NCBI RefSeq assembly: GCF_025725725.1
Contig: NZ_CP107020.1
Coordinates: 1,674,001-1,738,000 of the forward strand
Length of the DNA stretch: 64,000 nucleotides
Direction: 5' to 3'
Origin: Brachybacterium huguangmaarense
GTDB lineage: Bacteria; Actinomycetota; Actinomycetes; Actinomycetales; Dermabacteraceae
The notes under the pieces are model-generated. The model made no database searches. It had not been told where the DNA came from and was given only the letters and a program-made list of their open reading frames with translations. Made by a program: the position numbers and the translations under genes. How positions within the stretch are numbered: the stretch's first letter is position 1; every line of letters starts with the position of its first letter. Shown here in pieces: positions 48,386-57,781 of this stretch.

Positions 48386-51256
48386 ATGGCGACACGTACG
48401 TCTTCCCCCGCACGTGCGTCGAAAGGCTCGTCCCGCACCTCGTCCGCGTCCTCGCGCGGTGCTCGAGGCGGTGGCGCGAACGACCCGTCGACGCTTCCCC
48501 TCCCGGTGCGCGCTGTGCGCGCCGGGTACCTCGGCGTGGCCCGGACCGTGGGCGGCGTCGTCCGCGGCATCGGCGTGGCCCGCTGGGAGGTCGCGCACGA
48601 TCAGCGCCGGGACGGCTATGCGCTGTTCCTGCTGCTGCTCGCCGCGCTCGTCGCGATCCGCGAGTGGTGGCAGGTGCCGGGCGCGTTCTTCGGCGCCGTG
48701 CACACGGTCACCGCAGGCACCTTCGGGATCATCTCGGTGGTCCTGCCGCTCCTGCTCGCCGGCTGGTCGCTGCGCATGTTCCGGCGTCCCGACCTGGTGC
48801 GCGCGAACTCGCGCATCGCCTTGGGAATGGCGATCCTGCTGACGGCGCTCGCGGCGATCGCCTCGATCGCCGCGCGCATGCCCGCTCCCGCCGACGGCAT
48901 CTCGGCGCTCGCCCACGGCGGCGGCGTGCTGGGCTACCTCGCGGCCGCGCCCGTGGCGTCGCTCGTGCCGCCCGTCGCCGTGGTCGTGCTCTACGCCGTC
49001 GTCGCCTTCTTCGGCGTGCTGGTCCTGACGGCCACCCCCGTCGAGTCGCTCCCGAGCCGTCTGCGCGGCGCCTACCAGACCCTCGTCGGCCGCAGCGAGG
49101 ACGAGGACGCCGAGCGCGAGGCCTTCGGACTGCGCCCGCGTCGTGCCTCGGCCAGCGCCGCCGAGACCGAGGCCGCCGAGCCCGCCGGGCGCAAGCGCCG
49201 CAGCCCGCGCCGCAAGACGTCGGACGAGGACGAGCAGGCCGAGCGCGACCACGACGGCTTCGGCTACGCGGGCGACGAGGCCTTCGCCCGCGGGGTCGAC
49301 GCCGCCGAGGAGGCGGCCCCCAAGCGCCGCCGCTCCCGGTCCCGCCGCCCCGTCGAGCCCGAGGCGGCGGAGACCGCCGAGACGACCGAGGACGAGACCG
49401 AGGTCTACGACGTCATCTCCGAGGAGAACCGGCGCGCGAAGTCGTTCCCGGGCGCGACCACGCCGATGCCGGCGGGCGCCACGCGCGCCGAGGAGGCCCC
49501 CGCCCAGAGCCGCCCGGCCGCGAAGGCGCCGTCCGCGCCCGACCTCGTGCCGCCGCCGCTCGGCGATCTTCCCCGGGCGGGCGAGCAGCTCGAGCTCGCA
49601 GGCGACGTCGTCTACACCCTCCCGGACTCCGAGTTCCTCATCGAGGGGCCGCCCCACAAGACGCGCAGCGAGGCCAACGACCGCGTGGTCGAGGCGCTCG
49701 GCGAGGTGTTCGAGCAGTTCGGGATCAACGCCGAGGTCACGGGCTTCACGCGCGGACCGACCGTGACCCGCTACGAGGTCGAGCTGGGCCTGGGCACCAA
49801 GGTCGAGAAGGTCACGGCGCTCAGCAAGAACATCGCCTACGCGGTTGCGAGCGCGGACGTGCGCATCCTCTCGCCGATCCCCGGCAAGAAGGCCATCGGC
49901 ATCGAGATCCCCAACACCGACCGCGAGACCGTGGCCCTGGGCGACGTGCTGCGCAGCCCCATCGCGACCCGCAATGAGCATCCGATGGTGATGGGCGTGG
50001 GCAAGGACGTCGAGGGCGGCTACGTGACGGCGAACCTCGCCAAGATGCCGCACCTGCTCGTCGCGGGCGCCACCGGCGCCGGCAAGTCGAGCTTCGTGAA
50101 CTCGATGATCACGTCGATCCTGATGCGCGCGACCCCCGAGGAGGTCCGCATGGTCCTCGTCGACCCCAAGCGCGTCGAGCTCACGATCTACGAGGGCATC
50201 CCGCACCTCATCACGCCCATCATCACCAACCCCAAGAAGGCCGCCGAGGCCCTCGAATGGGTCGTCAAGGAGATGGACGCGCGCTACGACGACCTCGCGG
50301 CCTTCGGCTTCAAGCACATCGACGACTTCAACAAGGCGGTGCGCGCGGGCGAGGTCGCCCCGCCGCCCGGGAGCGAGCGGCGCCTGGCGCCCTACCCCTA
50401 CCTGCTCGTCGTGGTCGACGAGCTCGCCGACCTGATGATGGTCGCGCCGCGCGACGTCGAGGCGTCGATCCAGCGCATCACCCAGCTCGCGCGCGCCGCC
50501 GGCATCCACCTCGTGCTGGCCACGCAGCGCCCGAGCGTCGACGTGGTCACGGGCATCATCAAGGCCAACGTGCCCAGCCGCCTCGCCTTCGCGACGTCCT
50601 CCCTCCAGGACTCGCGCGTCATCCTCGACAGCCCCGGCGCGGAGAAGCTCATCGGCCAGGGCGACGCCCTCTTCCACCCGATGGGCCATGCCAAGGCGAT
50701 GCGCGTGCAGGGGGCGTGGGTCAACGAGTCGGAGATCCACAAGGTCGTCGACCACGTCAAGAAGCAGATGAAGCCCAACTACCGCGAGGACGTCACGGTC
50801 ACCGCGGCCAAGAAGCAGATCGACGACGACATCGGCGACGACCTCGACGTGCTCGTGCGCGCGGCCGAGCTCGTGGTCACCACCCAGTTCGGCTCGACCT
50901 CGATGCTCCAGCGCAAGCTGCGCGTCGGCTTCGCCAAGGCAGGGCGCCTGATGGACCTGCTCGAGTCCCGCGAGATCGTCGGTCCCTCCGAGGGGTCGAA
51001 GGCGCGCGACGTGCTCGTGCATCCCGACGACCTCGCCGAGGCGCTCGCCCGCATCACGGGGGACGACGGTCCCCCGAGCGCGAGCACGGCCGGCGGCGGC
51101 CCGACGGGCGGCGGCCCCGCCGACGACGGACAGGGCGCCGACCGCTACGGCAGCGACGTCCTGGAGGGTCGGGACGACGACGTCGCCACCGAGTACGACG
51201 ACGGCGACGAGGCGTCCGACGACGACGAGGACGCCTGGCAGCTCACGGGCCGATGA
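48386..51256 (+). CDS. ftsK: DNA translocase FtsK
   Basis: 956 residues. Basic N-terminus, then four membrane helices at about 70-215, an acidic/basic linker (about 230-400), and the motor from about 410. Walker A is 'VAGATGAGKSSFVNSMI' and Walker B is in 'PYLLVVVDELADLMM'; 'LATQRPSVDVVTGIIKANVPSR' and 'GRGDAL'-like 'GQGDALFHPMGHAKAMRVQG' are standard. The C-terminal gamma domain ('AELVVTTQFGSTSMLQRKL') reads KOPS and activates Xer recombination, linking it to xerC in this window. An acidic tail ends the protein. ATG 48386 chosen over TTG 48377. Confidence 0.97.
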   Translation: MATRTSSPARASKGSSRTSSASSRGARGGGANDPSTLPLPVRAVRAGYLGVARTVGGVVRGIGVARWEVAHDQRRDGYALFLLLLAALVAIREWWQVPGAFFGAVHTVTAGTFGIISVVLPLLLAGWSLRMFRRPDLVRANSRIALGMAILLTALAAIASIAARMPAPADGISALAHGGGVLGYLAAAPVASLVPPVAVVVLYAVVAFFGVLVLTATPVESLPSRLRGAYQTLVGRSEDEDAEREAFGLRPRRASASAAETEAAEPAGRKRRSPRRKTSDEDEQAERDHDGFGYAGDEAFARGVDAAEEAAPKRRRSRSRRPVEPEAAETAETTEDETEVYDVISEENRRAKSFPGATTPMPAGATRAEEAPAQSRPAAKAPSAPDLVPPPLGDLPRAGEQLELAGDVVYTLPDSEFLIEGPPHKTRSEANDRVVEALGEVFEQFGINAEVTGFTRGPTVTRYEVELGLGTKVEKVTALSKNIAYAVASADVRILSPIPGKKAIGIEIPNTDRETVALGDVLRSPIATRNEHPMVMGVGKDVEGGYVTANLAKMPHLLVAGATGAGKSSFVNSMITSILMRATPEEVRMVLVDPKRVELTIYEGIPHLITPIITNPKKAAEALEWVVKEMDARYDDLAAFGFKHIDDFNKAVRAGEVAPPPGSERRLAPYPYLLVVVDELADLMMVAPRDVEASIQRITQLARAAGIHLVLATQRPSVDVVTGIIKANVPSRLAFATSSLQDSRVILDSPGAEKLIGQGDALFHPMGHAKAMRVQGAWVNESEIHKVVDHVKKQMKPNYREDVTVTAAKKQIDDDIGDDLDVLVRAAELVVTTQFGSTSMLQRKLRVGFAKAGRLMDLLESREIVGPSEGSKARDVLVHPDDLAEALARITGDDGPPSASTAGGGPTGGGPADDGQGADRYGSDVLEGRDDDVATEYDDGDEASDDDEDAWQLTGR

Positions 51257-51287
51257 GCCCGCCGAGCCCACGACACGAGGAGAGACG

Positions 51288-51896
51288 ATGACAGCCCCCG
51301 CATCCCCGCCGGACACGGCACCCGTGCCCCTGTGGAACATCGCCAACATCCTCACGATGATCCGGTGCGTCATGGTGCCGGTGTTCATCGTGGTCGCGGC
51401 GCTCTACGAGCACTCCGTGCCCGGCCGCTTCGTGATCACCGCGATCTTCGTGGTCGCGATGTTCACGGACTACCTCGACGGGCACCTCGCGCGCAGCCGG
51501 AACCTCATCACGGACTTCGGCAAGATCGTCGATCCGATCGCCGACAAGGGCATGACGGGCGCCGCGTTCGTCATGCTGTCGGTGTGGGACTACGTTCCCT
51601 GGTGGATGACGATCCTGATCCTGCTGCGCGAGTTCGGCATCACGCTCATGCGCTTCACGATCCTGAAGTACGGGGCGCTGCCCGCGAACCTCGCGGGCAA
51701 GGCCAAGACGATGATGCAGTCGATCGCGATCACGTACTGCCTGCTGCCGCTCGAGCTGTGGTGGCCGCCCGCCGCGTGGATCGGGCTCGCGCTCGTCACG
51801 ATCGCCTTCGTGCTGACGATCTGGTCGGGCCTGGTGAACCTGCGCGACGGTCTCCGCCTGCGCCGCGAGGCCCTCGCATCCGGAGAGCGTCGATGA
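51288..51896 (+). CDS. pgsA: CDP-diacylglycerol--glycerol-3-phosphate 3-phosphatidyltransferase
   Basis: 202-residue membrane enzyme that makes phosphatidylglycerol phosphate from CDP-diacylglycerol. The CDP-alcohol phosphotransferase signature is complete: 'DYLDGHLARSRNLITDFGKI' followed by 'VDPIADK'. About five membrane helices. ATG 51288 follows 'cgaggagagacg', a good ribosome-binding site. Uses the product of cdsA, encoded 40 kb upstream. Its stop overlaps cinA (ATGA). Confidence 0.94.
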   Translation: MTAPASPPDTAPVPLWNIANILTMIRCVMVPVFIVVAALYEHSVPGRFVITAIFVVAMFTDYLDGHLARSRNLITDFGKIVDPIADKGMTGAAFVMLSVWDYVPWWMTILILLREFGITLMRFTILKYGALPANLAGKAKTMMQSIAITYCLLPLELWWPPAAWIGLALVTIAFVLTIWSGLVNLRDGLRLRREALASGERR

Positions 51897-52429
51897 CCTG
51901 GGCTGCCCGCGCCTTCGCCGAGGACGGCATCGACCCGCGCGCGGCCCGCATCGTGGCGCACGCCACCGAGAGCGGCCGCACCCTCGCGACGGGGGAGTCC
52001 CTGACCGGCGGCGCCCTCGTGTCGGGCCTGGTCGACGTGCCCGGCGCGAGCCGGTGCGTGGTCGGCGGGGCGGTGTGCTACTCGCTCGCGGCCAAGACCC
52101 GGCTGCTGGGCGTGGACGCCGACGTGCTCGCCGCGACCGGCGCGGTCACGGCCGAGGTCGCGGCGGCGATGGCCCGCGGGGCGCTGCGCGCCTACGACGC
52201 GGACCTCGCGGTCTCGACGACGGGCGTCGCCGGTCCCGGCCCCGACGAGCGGGGGATCGGCCAGGGCACCGTCTTCGTCGCCCTGGCCGACGCCGCGTGG
52301 GGCACGGTCGACGTGCGTGAGCTGCATCTCGTGGGCGACCGGGCCGAGGTGCGCCGGCAGACGGTCGACGCCGGCCTGGCCCTGTTCGACGAGGCGCTCG
52401 CGCAGGTCAGGGACGACGGGCGGTCCTGA
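51893..52429 (+). CDS. cinA: CinA C-terminal domain protein (nicotinamide-nucleotide amidohydrolase type)
   Basis: 178 residues, only the C-terminal CinA domain (PncC type), without the MoaB-like N-terminal half. Landmarks: 'TLATGESLTGGALVSGLVDVPGASRCVVGGAVCYS', broken here into 'GESLTGG' and 'GGAVCYS', then 'TTGVAGPGPDE'. PncC converts NMN to nicotinic acid mononucleotide in pyridine-nucleotide recycling; CinA is also linked to competence and sits before recA in many Gram-positives. ATG overlaps the pgsA stop. Confidence 0.93.
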   Translation: MTWAARAFAEDGIDPRAARIVAHATESGRTLATGESLTGGALVSGLVDVPGASRCVVGGAVCYSLAAKTRLLGVDADVLAATGAVTAEVAAAMARGALRAYDADLAVSTTGVAGPGPDERGIGQGTVFVALADAAWGTVDVRELHLVGDRAEVRRQTVDAGLALFDEALAQVRDDGRS

Positions 52430-52772
52430 CGAGCGGCGCCCTGCGAGGCCCGTCGGGCGCGCCGGCGCGGCACCGGCGAGGCTCGCAGCGCGGACCTGAG
52501 GAAGCCTTCAGGCGCCGCCTCGTAGGATCGGGAACACCGACGGGACCCCGTGCGTTGCACTGTTCGTGATGAGCACCTCCAGCAACACCCCGCACACCAG
52601 CGCACGTCGTCCCGACCGTCCGATGGGCCGCACGCCCGTCGTGCGACCGGCGGGCACGTTGCGCCAGGGTCGTCCGGGACTTCTCCCGGCGGTCCCTCCG
52701 CAGTCCCCGAAGGCCGTATCCGCACAGCCACCGGCGCCGCAGGCGCCCACGACCGCGAAGGGAGGCCGCACG
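52430..52772. other. 343-bp gap before clgR: hairpin, stress-type promoter, possible N-terminal extension
   Basis: A weak hairpin follows cinA (52441-52447 with 52482-52488, inner GCCGG/CCGGC). A sigma-E/sigma-H-like promoter lies at 52531-52558. From 52566/52569 a frame in phase with clgR is open, but its third-position GC (about 79%) is clearly lower than in the genes around it and it encodes a Pro/Arg-rich, low-complexity stretch, so I do not annotate it as coding. Confidence 0.5.
52531..52558 (+). promoter_or_regulatory. Putative ECF-sigma (SigE/SigH-like) promoter of clgR
   Basis: GGAAC (52531-52535), 18-nt spacer, GTTGC (52554-52558). This matches the GGAAC-N18-GTT pattern of actinobacterial stress sigma factors. 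Mycobacterial clgR is known to be under SigE control, which supports the reading. Confidence 0.6.
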
Positions 52773-53084
52773 ATGGTCGTCTTCCGTCAGGAGCTCGGCG
52801 ACGTCCTGCGGGACGCACGCCGCAACCAGGGCCGTACCCTCCGCCAGGTGTCGTCCGACGCCCGCGTCTCCCTCGGCTACCTGAGCGAGATCGAGCGCGG
52901 CCAGAAGGAGGCCTCCTCGGAGCTCCTCGCCTCGGTCACCGAGGCCCTCGGGCTCCCGCTGTCCTTCGTCCTGCGCGAGGTCTCCGACCGGATCGCCGCG
53001 GCCGAGGGCGTGTCCGTGCCCGACACGGTCCCCGTCGAGCTCACCGAGGGCGATGCCCCGCGCGCCCTCGTGGGCGCGCACTGA
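52773..53084 (+). CDS. clgR: ClgR-type helix-turn-helix transcriptional activator
   Basis: 103 residues from ATG 52773. The XRE-type helix-turn-helix spans about 5-65: '[20 protein letters not shown]', '[20 protein letters not shown]', followed by '[12 protein letters not shown]', all typical of ClgR. ClgR activates clpP/clpC protease genes and, in mycobacteria and corynebacteria, recA and other stress genes; the recA gene is 550 bases downstream here. ATG 52773 follows 'gaagggaggccgcacg', the best ribosome-binding site; in-frame starts at 52566 and 52569 would add about 68 residues. Its own C-terminal degradation tag cannot be judged. Confidence 0.9.
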   Translation: MVVFRQELGDVLRDARRNQGRTLRQVSSDARVSLGYLSEIERGQKEASSELLASVTEALGLPLSFVLREVSDRIAAAEGVSVPDTVPVELTEGDAPRALVGAH

Positions 53085-53087
53085 TCC

Positions 53088-53315
53088 GTGCGCCGCAGCG
53101 AGTTCTCCGCGCTGTCCGGCCATGTCTTCGGGCCGACGCTCGCCGCGACCTACACGCGTGAGCTGGTCCTCCCCGCGCTCGGTGGGCGCACCGCCCAGGC
53201 GGCGCTCGCCGAGGGCGAGGACGTGCGCCGGGTGTGGAACGCCCTGTGCGACGCGATGGAGGTCCCCGAGTCCCGACGCTGGGAGATCCCGCCCGACCAG
53301 CGCCACCGCCGCTGA
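53088..53315 (+). CDS. DUF3046-family protein
   Basis: 75 residues: 'MRRSEFSALSGHVFGPTLAA' at the start, then 'LPALGGRTAQAALAEGEDVRRVW', the family's hallmark. DUF3046 proteins lie directly before recA in most actinobacteria; no function is known. The GTG start is 3 bases after the clgR stop, so both are co-translated. Confidence 0.88.
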   Translation: MRRSEFSALSGHVFGPTLAATYTRELVLPALGGRTAQAALAEGEDVRRVWNALCDAMEVPESRRWEIPPDQRHRR

Positions 53316-53415
53316 GAGCGGCGCCGGCGGGGAGCGAGCCCTCCCTCGGCACGAGGTGGGAGCGGTCAGGCGCGCCGCGACACGCCGTGACCGTCGCCGC
53401 GACGGAGCGCGACAT

Positions 53416-53431
53416 TCGAACATCTGTTCGG
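53416..53431. promoter_or_regulatory. LexA (SOS) box upstream of recA
   Basis: TCGAACATCTGTTCGG matches the actinobacterial/Gram-positive SOS box TCGAAC-N4-GTTCGA in 15 of the possible positions bar the last base. It directly precedes the -10 hexamer, so LexA bound here would block the promoter. Confidence 0.85.
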
Positions 53432-53432
53432 G

Positions 53433-53438
53433 TACAGT
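53433..53438 (+). promoter_or_regulatory. Putative recA -10 box (TACAGT)
   Basis: TACAGT begins one base after the LexA box, as expected for an SOS-controlled promoter. Confidence 0.55.
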
Positions 53439-53636
53439 GGTCGCTGTCGGTCGGAGGAGCCGCTCGCGGCACCCACCCCGGAGCTGTCGATCGGTCTCGT
53501 CTCGCGCGGAACCCCTCCACACCGGCCACTTGTCCCCACGCATCCGGTCCGCCGGCCCGAGTGTCGGACCCCTCGCCTAGCGTGACATCACGGTCATCGC
53601 ACGCCGGACCCCCGGCCCCGTGGAAGGAATGAAGAC

Positions 53637-54758
53637 ATGCCCGCATCGAAGTCCGCCGCCTCACCGAAGTCCGCCGTCTCGGCGAGCAAGGATCGCGCGT
53701 CCTCTCTCGACAACGCCCTCGCCCAGATCGACCGCCAGTTCGGCAAGGGGTCGATCATGCGCCTGGGAGACGACTCCCGGCCGCCGGTCGAGGTCATCCC
53801 CACCGGCTCCGTCGCCCTCGACGTCGCCCTCGGCATCGGCGGCCTGCCGCGCGGCCGCATCGTCGAGATCTACGGCCCCGAGTCCTCGGGCAAGACCACG
53901 GTGGCGCTCCATGCCGTCGCGAGCGCCCAGCGCAACGGCGGCATCGCCGCGTTCATCGACGCCGAGCACGCCCTGGACCCGGAGTACGCCAAGAAGCTCG
54001 GCGTGGACACCGACGCCCTCCTGGTCTCCCAGCCCGACACGGGCGAGCAGGCCCTCGAGATCGCCGACATGCTCGTGCGCTCGGGCGCCCTCGACGTGAT
54101 CGTGATCGACTCGGTCGCCGCTCTCGTGCCCAAGGCCGAGATCGAGGGCGAGATGGGCGACTCCCACGTGGGTCTCCAGGCCCGCCTCATGTCCCAGGCG
54201 CTGCGCAAGCTGACCGGCGCCCTGTCCTCGACCGGCACCACCGCGATCTTCATCAACCAGCTGCGCGAGAAGATCGGCGTGTTCTTCGGCAGCCCCGAGA
54301 CCACGACCGGCGGCAAGGCGCTGAAGTTCTACGCCTCGGTCCGCATGGACATCCGCCGCATCGAGACCCTGAAGTCCGGCCAGGACTCCGTGGGCAACCG
54401 CACGCGCGTCAAGGTGGTCAAGAACAAGATGGCCCCGCCCTTCAAGCAGGCCGAGTTCGACATCCTCTACGGCGAGGGCATCTCGCGCGAGGGCGGCCTG
54501 ATCGACCTGGGCGTCGAGCACGGCATCGTCCGCAAGTCCGGCGCCTGGTTCACCTACGAGGGCGACCAGCTGGGCCAGGGCAAGGAGAACGCGCGCCAGT
54601 TCCTCAAGGACAACCCGGATCTCGCGGTCGACATCGAGCACAAGATCCTGCGCACCCTCGGGGTCGGCGCCTACGCCCAGGAGCAGGCCGTCGAGGAGGC
54701 CGCCGACGCCCTCGGCGAGGACGAGTTCCTCGACGAGGACGTCCCGGCGACCATCTGA
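53637..54758 (+). CDS. recA: Recombinase RecA
   Basis: 373 residues. Walker A 'GPESSGKTT' at 80-88, '[22 protein letters not shown]', L1/L2 loop region '[22 protein letters not shown]' and '[20 protein letters not shown]' are all intact. RecA forms the strand-exchange filament and triggers LexA cleavage. The C-terminal tail is acidic. The first 20 residues are an extra Ala/Ser/Lys-rich extension. ATG 53637 follows 'ggaaggaatgaagac'. recX starts 23 bases after the stop. Confidence 0.98.
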   Translation: MPASKSAASPKSAVSASKDRASSLDNALAQIDRQFGKGSIMRLGDDSRPPVEVIPTGSVALDVALGIGGLPRGRIVEIYGPESSGKTTVALHAVASAQRNGGIAAFIDAEHALDPEYAKKLGVDTDALLVSQPDTGEQALEIADMLVRSGALDVIVIDSVAALVPKAEIEGEMGDSHVGLQARLMSQALRKLTGALSSTGTTAIFINQLREKIGVFFGSPETTTGGKALKFYASVRMDIRRIETLKSGQDSVGNRTRVKVVKNKMAPPFKQAEFDILYGEGISREGGLIDLGVEHGIVRKSGAWFTYEGDQLGQGKENARQFLKDNPDLAVDIEHKILRTLGVGAYAQEQAVEEAADALGEDEFLDEDVPATI

Positions 54759-54781
54759 CGGTCCCGCGTCCCCTGTCAGCG

Positions 54782-55408
54782 ATGACCTCGCCGCACGACG
54801 ACGGCCCGGCCCGGAGCGATCCGCGCCGGGCCGTCGTCCACGCCCTCGAGCGCCGCAGCGCGGCCCTCGTCGCCGAGGGCCCGCGCACCGTGACCGAGCA
54901 GGAGGCGGCGTTCGACCGCGCCGTCGTGCACGAGTGCCGCTACCTGCTGCGCCTGCTGTCCGCGCGCCGGCGCTCCGAGCACGAGCTGCGCGCCCGTCTG
55001 CGCGAGCGTGAGGTGCCGCGCGCGGTCGCGGCCGAGACGATCGCCCGCACGGCCCGGGCCGGGCTGATCGACGACGCGGCCTTCGCCCGGGACTGGGTCG
55101 CCCAGCGCCGGGAGCTGCGCGGCCTGTCCGACGAGGCCCTGCGCCGTGAGCTCGAGACCCGCGGCGTGGCCGGCGACCTCATCGCGACCGCCCTCGCCCT
55201 CGGCGAGACCGACGAGGAGGACCGCGCCCGAGCCCTCGTGCGCTCGCGCCTCGCGCGCGACGAGCGAGCACTGCGCGAGGACACCGACGGCTCGATGCGC
55301 GGCAAGGTCGCCCGGCGCCTGGACGCCCTGCTGCGTCGCAAGGGCTACGACGGCGCTCTCGCGCTGCGCGTGATCTCGACCGAACTGCGCGCCGTGACCG
55401 GTCGCTGA
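54782..55408 (+). CDS. recX: Regulatory protein RecX
   Basis: 208 residues built from RecX three-helix repeats: 'LLRLLSARRRSEHELRARLR', 'GLIDDAAFARDWVAQRRELR', 'RELETRGVAGDLIATAL', and the last repeat 'RRLDALLRRKGYDGALALRV'. RecX binds and dampens RecA filaments. About 55 N-terminal residues precede the first repeat. ATG 54782 is preceded only by a weak ribosome-binding site, and the gene is close enough to recA for co-transcription. Confidence 0.93.
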   Translation: MTSPHDDGPARSDPRRAVVHALERRSAALVAEGPRTVTEQEAAFDRAVVHECRYLLRLLSARRRSEHELRARLREREVPRAVAAETIARTARAGLIDDAAFARDWVAQRRELRGLSDEALRRELETRGVAGDLIATALALGETDEEDRARALVRSRLARDERALREDTDGSMRGKVARRLDALLRRKGYDGALALRVISTELRAVTGR

Positions 55409-55432
55409 CCGCGGGAGCCGCGCGGACCGCCG

Positions 55433-55438
55433 TACCCT
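55433..55438 (+). promoter_or_regulatory. Putative miaB -10 box (TACCCT)
   Basis: TACCCT ends 9 bases before the miaB ATG. Confidence 0.4.
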
Positions 55439-55447
55439 GGAGCCACT

Positions 55448-57061
55448 ATGTCGATCACCGTGCCCGCCCCGCACAGCCCTGCCCCGGCCGCCCCGCAGGC
55501 CCCGGCCCCCGCCGATCCGCCCCGCGGCACCTACCAGGTGCGCACCTTCGGGTGCCAGATGAACGTCCACGACTCCGAGCGCCTCACGGGCCTGCTCGAA
55601 GGTGCGGGCTACGTGCCCGCCCCCGCCGGCTCCGACGCCTCCCGCGGCGAGGTCGACGTGGTCGTCTTCAACACGTGCGCCGTGCGCGAGAACGCCGACA
55701 ACAAGCTCTACGGCAACCTGGGGGCCCTCCGGCCCGCCAAGCGCGCCAACCCGGGCATGCAGATCGCGGTGGGCGGCTGCCTGGCCCAGAAGGACCGCTC
55801 GGGCATCGTCGAGCGGGCCCCGTGGGTCGACGTCGTCTTCGGCACCCACAACATCGGCTCCCTGCCCGTGCTGCTCGAGCGCTCGCGGCACAACCACGAG
55901 GCCCAGGTCGAGATCCTCGAGTCCCTCGAGGTCTTCCCCTCGACCCTGCCCACCCGCCGCGAGAGCGTGTACGCCGCGTGGGTCTCGATCTCCGTGGGCT
56001 GCAACAACACGTGCACCTTCTGCATCGTCCCGTCGCTGCGCGGCAAGGAGAAGGACCGCCGCCCGGGCGACGTGCTCGCCGAGGTCCGCGACGTCGTGGA
56101 CGCCGGCGCCATCGAGGTGACCCTGCTGGGCCAGAACGTCAACTCCTACGGGGTCGAGTTCGGCGATCGCGCCGCCTTCGCGAAGCTGCTGCGGGCCTGC
56201 GGCGAGGTCGAGGGCCTCGAGCGGGTCCGGTTCACCTCGCCGCACCCGGCGATGTTCACCGACGACGTGATCGACGCGATGGCCGAGACCTCCGCCGTCA
56301 TGCCGCAGCTGCACATGCCGCTGCAGTCGGGCTCGGATCGGATGCTCAAGGCGATGCGACGCTCCTACCGCTCGAGCAGGTTCTTCGGCATCCTCGACCG
56401 GGTGCGCGACCGCATCCCCGAGGCGGCCATCACGACCGACATCATCGTCGGCTTCCCGGGGGAGACCGAGGAGGACTTCCAGGCGACCCTCGACGTGGTC
56501 GAGGCCTCGCGCTTCGCGAGCGCCTTCACGTTCCAGTACTCGATCCGGCCCGGCACGCCCGCGGCCACGATGGCCGACCAGGTCCCCAAGGCCGTCGTCC
56601 AGGAGCGCTACGAACGGCTCACGGCGCTCCAGGACCGCATCGCCGCCGAGGAGAACCGCCGCCTCGAGGGCAGCCTCGTCGAGGTCCTCATCGCCGAGGG
56701 GGAGGGGGAGCGCGACCGCGAGACCCACCGCGTGTCCGGGCGTGCCCGCGACAACCGCCTCGTGCACCTCGCCCTGCCCGAGGACCTCCCCGCCTCCGAG
56801 CGCCCCCGCCCGGGTGACGTCGTGACCGCGACCGTCACGCGCGGCGCGCCCCACTACCTGATCGCCGACAGCGCCCTGGGCACGACGGCCGCGACGCGCG
56901 ACCCGCGCGCCTTCTCGGTGCGCCGCACCCGCAGCGGCGAGGAGTGGGAACGTCGCCGGGCCGAGCCCGACGACGCGTGCGGCACGGGCGCTTGCGGGAC
57001 CTCGTCACCCGCTCCGCGGGGGCCGGTCACCCTCGGCCTGCCGAGTCTGCGCCCTCGCTGA
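55448..57061 (+). CDS. miaB: tRNA-2-methylthio-N6-dimethylallyladenosine synthase MiaB
   Basis: 537-residue methylthiotransferase with two iron-sulfur clusters. N-terminal cluster Cys36, Cys77 and Cys111 ('[13 protein letters not shown]', 'FNTCAVREN', 'GGCLAQKD'); radical-SAM CxxxCxxC at 185-192 ('[18 protein letters not shown]'). A TRAM domain closes the core at about 385-455 and a further 80-residue tail is poorly conserved. It adds the methylthio group to i6A37 made by MiaA, encoded 0.7 kb downstream. Confidence 0.96.
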   Translation: MSITVPAPHSPAPAAPQAPAPADPPRGTYQVRTFGCQMNVHDSERLTGLLEGAGYVPAPAGSDASRGEVDVVVFNTCAVRENADNKLYGNLGALRPAKRANPGMQIAVGGCLAQKDRSGIVERAPWVDVVFGTHNIGSLPVLLERSRHNHEAQVEILESLEVFPSTLPTRRESVYAAWVSISVGCNNTCTFCIVPSLRGKEKDRRPGDVLAEVRDVVDAGAIEVTLLGQNVNSYGVEFGDRAAFAKLLRACGEVEGLERVRFTSPHPAMFTDDVIDAMAETSAVMPQLHMPLQSGSDRMLKAMRRSYRSSRFFGILDRVRDRIPEAAITTDIIVGFPGETEEDFQATLDVVEASRFASAFTFQYSIRPGTPAATMADQVPKAVVQERYERLTALQDRIAAEENRRLEGSLVEVLIAEGEGERDRETHRVSGRARDNRLVHLALPEDLPASERPRPGDVVTATVTRGAPHYLIADSALGTTAATRDPRAFSVRRTRSGEEWERRRAEPDDACGTGACGTSSPAPRGPVTLGLPSLRPR

Positions 57062-57110
57062 GCGGCGCGGCCGCGCGACGCCCGGGCCGGGGCGCCGTCG
57101 GCCGGCAGGG

Positions 57111-57129
57111 CCGGGCGCGCCGCGCCCGG
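57111..57129. terminator. Short hairpin between miaB and the YbjN-like gene
   Basis: 7-bp stem (57111-57117 with 57123-57129) and 5-nt loop between convergent genes. Confidence 0.45.
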
Positions 57130-57132
57130 AGG

Positions 57133-57615
57133 TCAGTCGTCGAGCTCGTCGACGCTCGAGCCGAGCCGCTCCTCGAGATCGTGGAAGAACGAGATGATCG
57201 TGGTGAGGCCGCACTCGATCGAGCGGTCGATCTGCTCGTCCTTGGCGCCGGTGCCGAAGTCGATCGCGACCTCGCCGTACATGCCCAGCACGGTCTCCGC
57301 CTCGCGGCGCACATAGACCTTGGGCCAGATCCGGTTCATGTTCCACTCGTTGCAGAGCTTGACCATCTCGACCTTGCGCGCCACGTCGACCGAGTGGTTC
57401 CAGCGCGCCCGCGTCTGCAGGATGGTCTTGTGCTCGCCCGCGAGCAGGAACAGGAACGGGTAGGAGTCGAAGCGCGCCCGCAGGATGTCGGGGTGCTCGT
57501 CGTCCTCGATGAACGCATACCCATGACGCTCGAGGCACGCCTCGACGCGCTGGAGGGACAGCGCCTCGAGGGAGCTGTCGTCGTCGGGGAGTCGATAGTC
57601 GGTCGGGGAGGTCAC
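57133..57615 (-). CDS. YbjN-domain protein
   Basis: 160 residues of the YbjN/DUF2587-like class: 'ALSLQRVEACLERHGYAFIED', 'FLLAGEHKTILQTRARWNHS', 'KVEMVKLCNEWNMNRIWPKVY' and 'ECGLTTIISFFHDLEERLG'. The fold resembles type III secretion chaperones; E. coli YbjN affects stress and motility, but the actinobacterial protein's role is unknown. GTG 57615 follows 'cgaaggagcccag', a good ribosome-binding site on the minus strand. It lies between miaB and miaA as in many actinobacteria. Confidence 0.85.
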   Translation of the reverse strand: MTSPTDYRLPDDDSSLEALSLQRVEACLERHGYAFIEDDEHPDILRARFDSYPFLFLLAGEHKTILQTRARWNHSVDVARKVEMVKLCNEWNMNRIWPKVYVRREAETVLGMYGEVAIDFGTGAKDEQIDRSIECGLTTIISFFHDLEERLGSSVDELDD

Positions 57616-57768
57616 CTGGGCTCCTTCGAAGGGACACGGGAACGGGGCGCACGGGCGCCGCGACCGCCCACAGTACCCTCGCCGCTTCCGCCGTGCCTGG
57701 ACTCCCTCGAGACGGCCGACGAGGCGACCCCGGCGTCCCTCGGCAGGGCGACCCTGCCGCCCTCTCGG

Positions 57769-57774
57769 TAGATT
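57769..57774 (+). promoter_or_regulatory. Putative miaA -10 box (TAGATT)
   Basis: TAGATT ends 7 bases before the miaA ATG, the same arrangement as at ftsK. Confidence 0.5.
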
Positions 57775-57781
57775 GGGGCGC

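Larger units (their letters stand above)
53316..53636. other. 321-bp gap holding the recA control region
   Basis: No gene supported. A LexA-box-like palindrome (53416-53431) and a -10 box (53433-53438) are present; the implied recA leader is about 190 nt. Read-through from clgR is also possible. Confidence 0.6.

Noticed and set aside
52566..52772. N-terminal extension of ClgR as part of the annotated gene
   Set aside because: Low third-position GC, low-complexity protein sequence, and a strong ribosome-binding site at the internal ATG. Kept only as a finding because of the promoter position.
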